From Branchinecta lynchi (lineage: Eukaryota; Arthropoda; Branchiopoda; Anostraca; Branchinectidae), in the NCBI GenBank assembly GCA_023053575.1, contig JAKZAP010000008.1, forward strand, positions 6,528,715-6,592,714: 64,000 nucleotides of DNA, in the 5' to 3' direction. Below the pieces are notes generated by a model. The model did no database searches, was not told where the DNA came from, and saw only the letters and a program-made list of their open reading frames with translations. Of this stretch, positions 53,169 to 62,376 are shown in pieces. Positions within the stretch are counted from its first letter, which is position 1; each line of letters starts with the position of its first letter. Position numbers and translations under genes: made by a program.

Positions 53169-53961
53169 CGTGTAAACATTGTTTGAATAAATCTGCTTAC
53201 TTTTCTATGGGCTTTATTTTGTCACTTTTTCGATGGACAGAGGCGTGATTTCATAGCTATTCTTAATTTTGCATTGGGATCGAAAATAACGCTCTGCTCC
53301 TCGGCTTACGTCCGTAAATCAGTTTTTTTTTTCAGGAATTACTTTTTTTGCTTTAATACGGAACAAATCTACTTTGTTTTCTGTGGCCGCTATTTTGTCA
53401 CTTTTTTCGACGGTCAGATTTGTTATTTCAAAGCTGTTTTTTTCTTTTCAATGGGATTGCAAAAAGACGGTCTCCTCCTCGGCGTTTCACAAAATTTTGC
53501 CTGTGGCACATTTCATAGTATTCTCTACTTAGAGGAATGGTGTGTCATTTACTTGGCGATTAGGCTTGGAACTTTTTAGATTTTAAACACATTAAAGGCT
53601 GGCTAGAACCTTTCTAGACGGAGGCAGATTAAACAAAATTCGCCTGCGGCGCTTGCTTTAATTTGTCCCGGGTACAGGCGTTGAAAGCTTTCCTCTTATG
53701 CGAAAGTTGAAATGTAAAGCTGAGTCTATGAAGGTATGTATAAAAAGATTTTGATTACAAGAATAATTTCAGCTGATGCATTGCAGCTAGTTTTACACCG
53801 GCTCTATTATTTATTCGTGGGGAATGTGCGCCATTGCCGCATAGTCGCAACAGTTCATTTTTGTTGGTACCTGCGAGTCGTATATTACGATCCACGAGTC
53901 GTTGAAATGAGGGGTCTCACCCCCCCTGGCCTGAGTGCTTCGGGCCACCCCTGAGTCGACG

Positions 53962-54216
53962 GCGCACCGGAGAAATAACTGAACGGTCCGTGGGTAAACT
54001 TTAGCGCCGAAACTTTATAAGTGATAATATTTTAATTCTCTCTCTGTTGCGCCCGCTCTTTTAAAGGCTGCAGGTTGTTGTTCAGTTTTTTTCCATCGAC
54101 AAGTACGCAAGCAGAAAGAGTTTTCAGCAATGCCGGCCGTGCAGGACCAGATTGACAGTTCTTATCAAGCATTCTATGTTGGGTCCAGAAACACTGCGGA
54201 AACGGCTCAAGTACCA
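53962..54216. other. Intergenic spacer
   Basis: Between the hAT-like element and foldback D copy 2. Nothing recognised. Confidence 0.4.
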
Positions 54217-54640
54217 TAGTTGTGTTTTTGCAGATACCATGGTATCTGATACCATGGTATCTGTTACCACGGTCTAAAGTCGTTTTTGCAGTTATCCTGG
54301 TATCTGATACCGCGGTCAAAAAGCGTTTTTGCAGTTATCTTGGTATCTGGGCAGTTATCGTGGTAACAGATATCCAGATAGCACGGTCCGACCGTGGTAT
54401 CTGAAAAAGTCATCTCACTTTCATCAATTATTGTCAAATTGTTGGGGAAGAAGTTTGGCACTTAGTGATGTTACTGACTATCTGTTTTTCTTTCGGGATG
54501 ACTTGAAAAGCGCAGTTTCAGCAATTGTCGTCTTTGTAGAGCAACCGTATATCAGATACCACGGTAACTGCAAAAACGACTAATTGCAGATCCTTTTCCC
54601 ATGGTAACAGATACCATGGTGTCTGAAAAAACGCAACTCA
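54217..54640. mobile_element. Foldback element D, copy 2
   Basis: Starts AGTTGTGTTTTTGCAGATAC and ends with the near reverse complement (CAGATACCATGGTGTCTGAA..GCAACT). It is collinear with 37403-37775, including AAGAAGTTTGGCACTTAGTG in the centre. Confidence 0.75.
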
Positions 54641-55157
54641 TAGCTCGATCGCACTGCCGTTCCGTCCCTCTGTCCAACTTTTGTTAGTTCAGGTAATACT
54701 CTATATGACCAAGTCCAAAACACGCCAGTGATCTTGAGGAAGAAGGGGTGAGCGTCTCCTTCACGACTCAAATCCTATGTCAACCAATCAAGGTGATCTT
54801 TGGGAGCAAATGTGACGGAGGACACCACTTCTGCATTTGTTCTGCTAGGTACCCGGAGAGGCCGGAGATTCTGCTTCGGCAAGGACAGATAGTCATCAAG
54901 GGCATTCCGGCCGGACAAGCTAGTTTGGTGAAACTTGTCATCCCCTATGGCCAGAAGCAAAATTTTACTGATATTTCTTAGCGAAGCCCCAGCAGCAGCT
55001 TGTAGTAACAGTGACCAAAACAAATTTAAACTAAGCGCCGACCTAAGAAATCCCAACCCTAAAGCCCCATCTAATGACGCCCCCTTCCACTTTAAGATGC
55101 CGCAAACGTTTATGATCGGAGCTCCTTTTAGGGATTCCAAATGTAAGGAAGGATTTA
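54641..55157. other. Intergenic stretch, unrecognised
   Basis: A long open frame on each strand (54775-55170 minus, 54935-55174 plus) covers the same DNA, but neither resembles a known family. They may be chance frames or an unknown repeat. Confidence 0.35.
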
Positions 55158-55252
55158 AGAAAATATCCAACTAGTCGGAACAGCTTTCAGTCTCAACAAG
55201 GATTTCGACCTCATTAGTTGGCTATGCGCCACTTTTGTCTAATATTCAATGG
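55158..55252 (+). repeat. Fragment of the CCAACTAGTTGG foldback family
   Basis: Matches 13991-14085 closely (AAAATATCCAACTAGTCGGA, CTCATTAGTTGGCTATG, GCCACTTTTGTCTAATA). Ends where foldback E begins. Confidence 0.75.
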
Positions 55253-56106
55253 GAATCGACTAAAACCAGGAAGGGAAGGGAACGCGAGAAAAGCAGGAGG
55301 GCATACTAAAACCAGGAAGGGCATGCTAAAACGAGGAAGGCTGTCGCCAAAATTCAAAACTGGAAAGCCACACCGTTCCCTTCCTCTGTTTAGTATTCTT
55401 TGAGGGGTCAGCAACTTTTCAAATTCGAAGTTCACCGTCCCTTCCTCGCTTTAGTATCCTGACATGGGTAGGCACCAAGAGGGGTCGGGAACTATAATAA
55501 TTGTAATTCTCCTTTTTCAGTTCTCGTTCTGACGGTAGGCGACTAAAATCCTCCAAGTCCAGCGGAGGGGTCGGCAACCAAGATATTTCAAGTCAACCAT
55601 TTTCTTCCTCGTTTTAGTACCTTTAAAGTAGCTACTCATACGAGGAAGAAAATTGTAAATTATCCTTCTTTGCAACTTCGGTAACTAAAACCCTCCGAGT
55701 CATCGAGGGATCTCTGGGAACCGTTTGGCACAAAAACTATCTCTCAATGTACTAAAACGAGGAAGGAAATGGTGGACTTTAAATATCTTATTTGCCGACC
55801 CCTCTCTGGACTCGGAGGTTTTAGTCGCCTACCGTCAGAACGAGAAATGAAAAGGAGAATTACAATTATTATAGTTGGCGACCCCTCACCGAACTTAATG
55901 CCTACCCATGTCAGGATATTAAAATGAGGAAGGGATGGTGAGCTTTGAATCTGAAAAGTTGCCAATCCGTCAAAGAATACTAAATAGAAGAAGGGAACGG
56001 TGCGGCGAATTCTGGCGACAGCCTTCCTCGTTTTAGTATGCCCTTCTTGGTTTTAGTGTGCCTTCCTATCTATGCCCTTCCTGGTTTTAGTATGCCTTCC
56101 TATCTA
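55253..56106. mobile_element. Foldback element E (ACTAAAACGAGGAAGG)
   Basis: Two arms of about 350 bp (55260-55620 and 55740-56106) are inverted copies. Each carries repeated ACTAAAACSAGGAAGG motifs at the outer end and shares CGTTCTGACGGTAGGCGACT and AATAATTGTAATTCTCCTTT inside. Non-coding. Confidence 0.75.
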
Positions 56107-56329
56107 ATTGGATAACGTATCGTTTGGTAGTGCATTTGACTGTGATAATGCGCATTTTAGGGGCACTAGAAATTCGTCTGTAATAAAAACTCTTGAAGCA
56201 AAAATGATGATGAGCTCATCGGGAGAGTGAAATGTATATTTTACTCAAAAGTATCATTTGTGCTTTAAGAAATTCAGTTGTAAGCAACACCCTTGAGGCA
56301 CAAATGATCTAATCATGTCAAGTCTCTAA

Positions 56330-57060
56330 TGTTCAAGCCAAGTTTCATGGTCCTAGCACATCTGGAAGTATCTTAACTCGTGATCACCGGAATTCCACCC
56401 CCCCCCCCCCCCACTATCTAACTCCCCTCACAGTGCTCGAATCCGATCCAGTTCTGTCACTGATGAATCTAGGGCTTGTGCTTGTTCTTCCCACCAAGTT
56501 TCATCCCAATCGCTCCACTCTAAGCGTGTCACAAGATTTACGGCTCCCCCCTTTGACTATCCCCCCCCCCCAAAAAAAAAAATTAATAATAATCGGATCC
56601 GGTTCGGACCACATGGGATATCCGAGACACGAGGTCTTTCCAAATATCAAGTTTTATAAGATCCGATCACCCGTTTCAAAGTTATACGTACCTCTAGATT
56701 TCTGATTCCCTTTCCCTCCACTCCCCCACGGTGGTCGGATCGGGGAAGTCACTATTTCCAAGTTATTTTGGTTGGGTCCCTGGTATGCTTGCCAAGTTTC
56801 ACTGTCCTAACCCACCTGGATGTAACTAAACTCTGTATCACCGGAATTCCGGACCCTCCCCCCTCCAACTCCCCCCACAGTGCACGAATCCCGTCCGGTT
56901 CTGTCAGTGATGTACCTAGGGCTAGTGCTTGTTCCTCTCACCAAGTTTCATCCCGATCCTTCAACTCTAAGCGTGTCACATGATTTCCTGTCTCCCCCCC
57001 TCTGCCTCCCCCCCCCCCCCCACAGATCACGGTGTGATCTGATGCGACCAGGATGCGACT
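56330..57060 (+). repeat. Dispersed repeat Q, two tandem units
   Basis: Units hold CCAAGTTTCAY.., 'GTGATCACCGGAATTCC', a long C tract, GTGCTYGAATCC, 'CTAGGGCTTGTGCTTGTTC', and 'ACTCTAAGCGTGTCACA'. Reverse-orientation copies stand at 58030-58880, 60540-60860 and 61500-62090. Confidence 0.75.
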
Positions 57061-58029
57061 CCCTGGATGTTTTCTGTACTTGGCTGTTGCTGCTGGCAAC
57101 GGTGCTTTAGCTTAAAGCTGACGTGTCAAAATTCAAAAGCCAAAAAGCATGTGAACTAAGTTTTTGGGAGAAGGGGGCCTTGAACATTCATCGGGGCACA
57201 GTCGTCACTACTAGCCTGAAAGAGGTATTTAAACAATAAGAGTTAATTTTGGATTAAAAGAGAAACGACTATGGAACCAGTATTGAACACTGAAGCTTGT
57301 ATTCAGTTGCATTTCTTGTTCTCTCTCATTCATCTGCTTTTGTTAGGCTTTGGTCCCAACGCTATGTGACCAGCCAGCAGATGTACTGTATTTGCAAGGT
57401 TATCAGGCTATATCCCTTCTGGTGTCACCTGATGTTTCCACCAAAATTTTCAGAAAATATTGTTTCTACATCCTCAGTCATTTTAATCTGTAGACTGTAA
57501 AATAGCTATGACAGAGCTATGATTCCTGATGATTCCTGACCGATCAGATTAACTTACAAATAATCACATCCCCGATCCAACTTTTTCCGGATCCAGGAGT
57601 CCGGAAACTAGGAACAAGCGTAGCAAAAGGGGAGCAAAAAGGAATTGCTTAGATGTGGTGTTGATCCAACGATCTCTGCCATGGAAACCAAGATGCTAGC
57701 GGGAAGCGCCATTAGACCTTGTATTGTTCTGAATCCACGAACAGTTACAGTTTAAGGGTTGAGATGCATCAAGAACAAATGCTTCGGAGTGGAGGGATGG
57801 GAAATACAGAAAGTAGTAACATGAATAACTTTAGAATGGGTAATCGGAGATGCATGGAACTTGACATATGTCAGAACAAGTGCTTCAGTTTCAGATCCAG
57901 ACCAGATCCAATAACTGGGCTACGGAGGCTGGAGGGTGGCACCGGAAATCTTGTGAAACGCTTCTTTAAGCTAGTACAATAAAACTTGGGAGGCATATGA
58001 GAGAACCAACCAGATTAGCTTGGAAATAA
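57061..58029. other. Intergenic stretch, partly Q-like
   Basis: 57530-58020 has diverged Q-like pieces (ACTTGACATATGTCAGAACA, AGACCAGATCC). 57061-57530 shows nothing that I recognise. Confidence 0.4.
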
Positions 58030-58880
58030 TCACTTCCGTGATCCAGCCATCGCAGGGGGAGTGGAGGGATGGGGAATCCGGAAACAAGCAACATGCATAG
58101 CTTTGGAATGGATAGTCAGACATGTATGAAACATGACAATTGTGAAGAACAAGTGTCTCAGGTTTTCAATTTCAAATCTGGACCAAATCCGAAAACTGGG
58201 GGGGGGGGGTGAGGAGGGGACTGAAGATCTTGTGAAATGCTTAGTGTTGAGGGATCGGGATGGAACTTGAAGGGAAGAACAAGCATTACCCCTAGATACT
58301 TTATTGACAAAACAAGACAGGATTGTGATACAGTAGAGGGGGTTGGAGGGGGTCCTGGATTTCCGGTGATCACGAGTTAGGGTACTTCCAGATGTAATAG
58401 GACCATGAAACTTGACATAAATATTAGGTACTCTCCCAGGTCGACTTGAAAATAGTTCCTTTCCCGATCCGATGATCGTGGGAGGAGTGGAAGGATGGGT
58501 AATCTGCATAACTTTGGAACGGGTGATGAGACGTGCATGAAACTTGTCAAGTGACAAGAAAAACTGTCTCAGATGATCTATTCCAAGTCTGTAACGGATC
58601 AGATAACTTGGTGGGGGGGGGGGGGTAGCTGGAGGGTGGTGCCGGAAACTTCGCGAAATGCTTAGAGACGAGAGATCAGAACATACATTAGCCGTAGATA
58701 CATTATTGATAAAACAGGACCGGATCGGGTCACAGTGGGGGGAGTTGGAGGGGTTTTTCCCCAATTCCGATGATGACAAGATAGGGTAGTTCCAGATGTG
58801 CTATGACCGAGAAATTTTGCAGGCATATTAGGGATAGTCCCTCCCCCCGTTCGATCATCGTTTGGAAGAAGAAACAGTTG
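58030..58880 (-). repeat. Dispersed repeat Q, reverse array
   Basis: Two to three diverged Q units on the - strand. The long 249-residue - strand frame across it (58030-58779) is low in complexity, rich in Pro, Ser and His. It arises from the repeat and its C tracts, so it is not called as a gene. Confidence 0.7.
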
Positions 58881-59173
58881 TTAATGAGTGGTATAACCAT
58901 TTCAGAGCTACTAGATCAAGCCCATTTTTTGATGAAACGAATATCGGGAGAGAGATCCAGCCTTGAAAACTGCAAACCGTATCTGACAAACATGCCAACT
59001 CTTCTGACAAGTGCTGTGTGAGCTTTCAGCTCTTTTTTTTACAGTTGGTTAATTTTTATTGCAGGTACCTATCTTTGACTGAAACTGAAATTCCTGAGAC
59101 TAAATCCAGGGCAGTGTAACAGTATCTTCAGATATATAGGACCAATTGGTTGTGGTAGAAAAGGCATAGGACA

Positions 59174-59335
59174 ATGAGAAAGCAACTCATCATTGAGCTT
59201 GTCTGCTTTATCTTCACTGCAGTGACTGGCTCCAATTACTATGATATACTTGGTCTTAACAAGGCCTCAAGTGACCAGGAGATCAGACAAGCCTTCAAAA
59301 AGCTTGCTTTGAAGCTCCACCCGGACAAAAATCAG
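59174..59335 (+). CDS. ER DnaJ protein, first coding exon (ERdj5/DNAJC10-like)
   Basis: Encodes 54 residues. A signal peptide ([19 protein letters not shown]) is followed directly by a J domain start, [18 protein letters not shown], then [17 protein letters not shown] with the HPD motif that stimulates Hsp70/BiP ATPase. The stretch [18 protein letters not shown] is the same as in vertebrate ERdj5/DNAJC10, a disulfide reductase of the ER. ERdj4/DNAJB9 is the alternative. The exon ends at GTATGT (59336) in phase 0. The remaining exons, including any thioredoxin domains that would settle the identity, were not found in the window and probably lie beyond it. Confidence 0.82.
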
Positions 59336-60861
59336 GTATGTTGAGCGCAAATAACTAGCTTTTAGATTGTGTAAATTTATTTGGTTACCAATTGATAAGG
59401 ACCATACTCTACAAAAAAACGAATAGGCAAATACTGTGACAACTGACAACATAAAGATGTGGCTGACTTGTCAACACCAGTGGAATCAGTTCCCCTTGTG
59501 CCTGGTTTTCTTTACTTTGGAGTAGAGTTTTATTTTATTTTTGAGGAGGTGAGAAGTTTACCTCCGCCTTTTAGTGCAATTTTAACTTCGAAAAGGTTGG
59601 GCCCACTATGACTGCTGGTCTTGGTTTGTTGAAACTCTAGTACATCGTAGGCATCATAGGCATGGCTAAAGGTTGGTCATGACGATCGTCGTCCCACCAA
59701 ATTTTTATTTTTGGGATCCCAGTTTCTAATGTTTTCAAGTTTTATTTTCAAAAGTTTTGTTAGCACGATAGCTCTCAAAAGGTTTGAGATATTGTGTTCA
59801 AATTTTCTCTGTGGCCCTATATTTAGGGGTGGGGAGTGGTATGGAATTAAGGGGTGAAACAAACATTTTTGTTTCCATAGTTCCATTGGAGTGAAAGTTA
59901 AGCCTGAAGTCGATTAGAACTTTAATTGTGGTAAGAATGCATACTCAGTTTGTAGTTTTCTCAGAGAATCAGTCATTTGTCCGTAATGGATGGAAAACCA
60001 GCACTTTTAGTACGTTAGTTTTAATAAATCTCCCTGCCAGGTTGTTCCTGTCCGTATAAAGATGAGAACATTGAATCCACCTATCTGCTTTGTGTTATTA
60101 CTTGGTAAGGGTATGTTCAGGATCGGATATATATATCCGATCTCTTTATACTCATTCCAAAATTTCCGGTCTATAAAGCGGAAATTTTGGAAGAGTTAAA
60201 TCCTCGATAAAAACTTAAAAGTTGATGTAGCCTTTATATAGACAAACAAAATTGAAAGAAATAGAAAACCGTGATTTTCGTTTTTTTTTTTTTTTTATCA
60301 AACAAATTTGTTTGATCATAATATTCTATGGGTTTTTTACTTCCATTCATATTCCGCTCATGATCTGACCACAGTCTGGGTAATCGAGCCAGGGGACAAA
60401 TAACACGTTTACAGGACCTGGCGAAGACTGAAAACGTACAAGAACCGTTTGTCTAGATGAAGAAGTATAGCAAATATTCCACTTTGGGATCTCGCCGAAC
60501 TTTGAACCGAAGTCAAATGCCATGTACCGATCACTTTTACGTTGGTCGGTTAGTCCGGTGATCGCGAGTTAGGGTACTTCAGGGTGTGCTAGGACGATGA
60601 AACTTGGCAGGCGTATTAGGGACCTGACCAAAATAATTTGGAATTAGTCAATTCTCCGTTCCGACCACCGTGGGGGGTGGAGGGAGGGAGAATCCGGAAT
60701 ATTGACAATGAAACTTATTTGGAATGACCTCGCGTCTCAGACGATCCGGTGACTTTGGGGGGAGTTGGAGGGGGGGGGACCGGAAATCGTTTGACATGTT
60801 TAGAGTGGACAGATCGGGATTAAACTTGGTGGGAAGAACAAGCACAAGCCCTAGATATAAG
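59336..60861 (+). other. DnaJ gene intron region with X and Q repeats
   Basis: X copy 9 starts TTTTTGGGATCCCAG near 59707. It is much diverged, with a 3' section (ACCTGGCGAAGACTGAAAAC) near 60415. A reverse Q unit stands at 60540-60860. No further DnaJ exon was recognised. Confidence 0.6.
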
Positions 60862-61500
60862 ATAAGATAAGATAAGATTTATTTCCGGAAAAGCACAAAG
60901 GGCCATGGAAACAAGAAAACAACACAAAAAACGAAACCATACCCGCAACCACTATTTACAAAAAACTTTCCCTGTGAATCATGGCTACCTTTAGGAATCT
61001 TCCCAAATTTCTTATATCTCTAAAACTTCTACTTTTCAAAATTTGTTTAAACCTTTCCTCCCCCCAAATCATTTCCCCAAATATTTCCTTCCTCAGGTCT
61101 TTTAACTCCTGACACTCACACATTAAATGGAATATACATTCATTAATTGTACCACACATCGGACAGAAGTAAGGACCACGGAGCACTCTAACCTTACCCA
61201 AATATTTCCTTCTTAGTCCTACCGGTAGACAATCTGCCCTCAGGCTAATTATAAGTTGAATTTGATCTAAAGGAATTCCCGCCTTGAAATAAACTTCTTC
61301 CCCCCATGTCTCCTTGGCTACAGCATAAAACCTCAGGGAATCCGAAGCAGCCAGCCTACACTGCCAATCTTGCACCTCCTGTTCTCTTAACCTACTCTCC
61401 ACTTTTTTCGCAATACTTCCTATGTTATCCCACCCTTTTCCCTCATTCCAAATATAAGATAATCCTGTACTATCTAAAATTGCCTTAACCTGCTGCGACA
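60862..61500 (-). mobile_element. LINE C-terminal fragment, copy 1
   Basis: The - strand frame 61402-60956 (148 residues) ends a LINE polyprotein. LRADCLPVGLRRKYLGKVR and GPYFCPMCGTINECIFHLMC give the C-x2-C..H-x3-C knuckle, followed by CQELKDLRKEIFG. A 3' tail of AAGAT-like units (60862-60884 on the + strand) follows. It is 5' truncated near 61500 and inserted among Q repeats. Confidence 0.8.
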
Positions 61501-62095
61501 GACATAGTTGACAGAACCGGATCCGGAAATTTCGGGGAAGTTGGAGGGAGGGTTCCGAAATTCCGGTGCTCCCGAGTTTCTACATGTGCTATGACGATGA
61601 AGCTTGGCAGGCGTATCAGGGACTCGACCATTTCAGTTTAAGAACAGTTATTGGTCCGATTTGACCATCGTAGGGGGATTGGAGGAAGGGGGAATCCAGA
61701 ATCTTCAGGTATGTCCAACTTTTGAACGGGTGGTCCGATCTTAATGAAACTTGATTTCTGGAAAGGACTTATGTCTCAGATGACCCATTTCAAGTGCGGC
61801 CAGGATCCGATCAATGTGGAGGGAGTCGGGGGGGGGGGGTGATTTTTTTTTTACACGCTTAGAGCGTAGCGACTGGGATGACACTTGGTGGGAAGAACAA
61901 GCACAAGTCTAGATACATCAGTGACAGAACCGGACCAGATTCGGGCACACTTGGGGGAGTGGGGGGGGGGGGGATTCCGGTGATCGCGATTTAAGGTACT
62001 TCCAGATGTGCTAGGACGGTGAAACTTGGCTTGAACATTAGAGACTTGACAAGATTGGATTAGAAATTGTCACTGCCCAGATCCCACCATATCTT
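61500..62095 (-). repeat. Dispersed repeat Q, reverse array
   Basis: Units hold GAAGCTTGGCAGGCGTATCA, ACTTGGTGGGAAGAACAAGC and long G tracts, as in 58030-58880. The LINE fragment at 60862-61500 interrupts the array. The unit at 60540-60860 is on its other side. Confidence 0.7.
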
Positions 62096-62104
62096 AAAGT
62101 GGGT

Positions 62105-62270
62105 TGTCGACAAAACCTCCCCATTCGAAACGTCCCCTGGCGAAACGTTCCCATGACAAAACGTCCCTATGACAAAACGTCCCCACGACAAAACGTCCCC
62201 GATCAAAATGTCCCCTGGCGAAACGTCCCCATGGCAAAACGTCCCCATGGCAAAACGTCCCCGGCTATAG
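62105..62270 (+). repeat. Minisatellite, AAAACGTCCCCATGGC units
   Basis: About nine imperfect units of 17-19 bp (CRAAACGTCCCCWYGR pattern). Both strands are open by virtue of the repeat. No protein is implied. Confidence 0.85.
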
Positions 62271-62376
62271 AATTTTGTTTTCATCGCTGAGGGATAGCTA
62301 AGCCTATGGCACTACCGATTGCATCATCAGTTAAGACAAAAACTGTTTTTGGAATATAAATTTGTGAAAACCACGA

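Larger units (their letters stand above)
51677..53188 (-). mobile_element. 5'-truncated Penelope-like retroelement
   Basis: Penelope-like elements are retroelements with a reverse transcriptase and a GIY-YIG endonuclease, often flanked by terminal repeats in inverted arrangement. Here, inverted arms of about 170-185 bp (51712-51896 and 53018-53188) enclose a - strand endonuclease remnant. A 12-bp duplication, AAATCTGCTTAC, stands at 51665-51676 and 53189-53200. The reverse transcriptase is missing. Both arms contain a hammerhead-like core. The 3' part has a direct repeat of about 130 bp (near 51920-52050 and 52135-52270) around TGCTGTTTTTGCTGCA. Confidence 0.9.
50068..53953. mobile_element. 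3.9-kb hAT-like element with nested insertions
   Basis: Inverted ends CAGGGGTGGCCCGAAG are identical over 16 bp. AGTCGACG flanks both sides (50060-50067 and 53954-53961). The element carries a Penelope-like retroelement at 51677-53188 and a probable small hAT MITE at 50807-51146, leaving about 2.0 kb of its own. No hAT transposase motif was seen. The stretch 53480-53570 resembles 15640-15750 in the hAT-like element at 14912-16120, so the two families may share an ancestor. Confidence 0.88.

Noticed and set aside
54775..55174. Overlapping frames on both strands (131 and 79 residues)
   Set aside because: No recognisable motif or splice context. Recorded only as an unrecognised stretch.
58030..58779. 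249-residue - strand frame
   Set aside because: It is made of diverged Q repeat units and C tracts, with Ser/Pro/His-rich low complexity. A repeat-borne chance frame is more likely than a gene.
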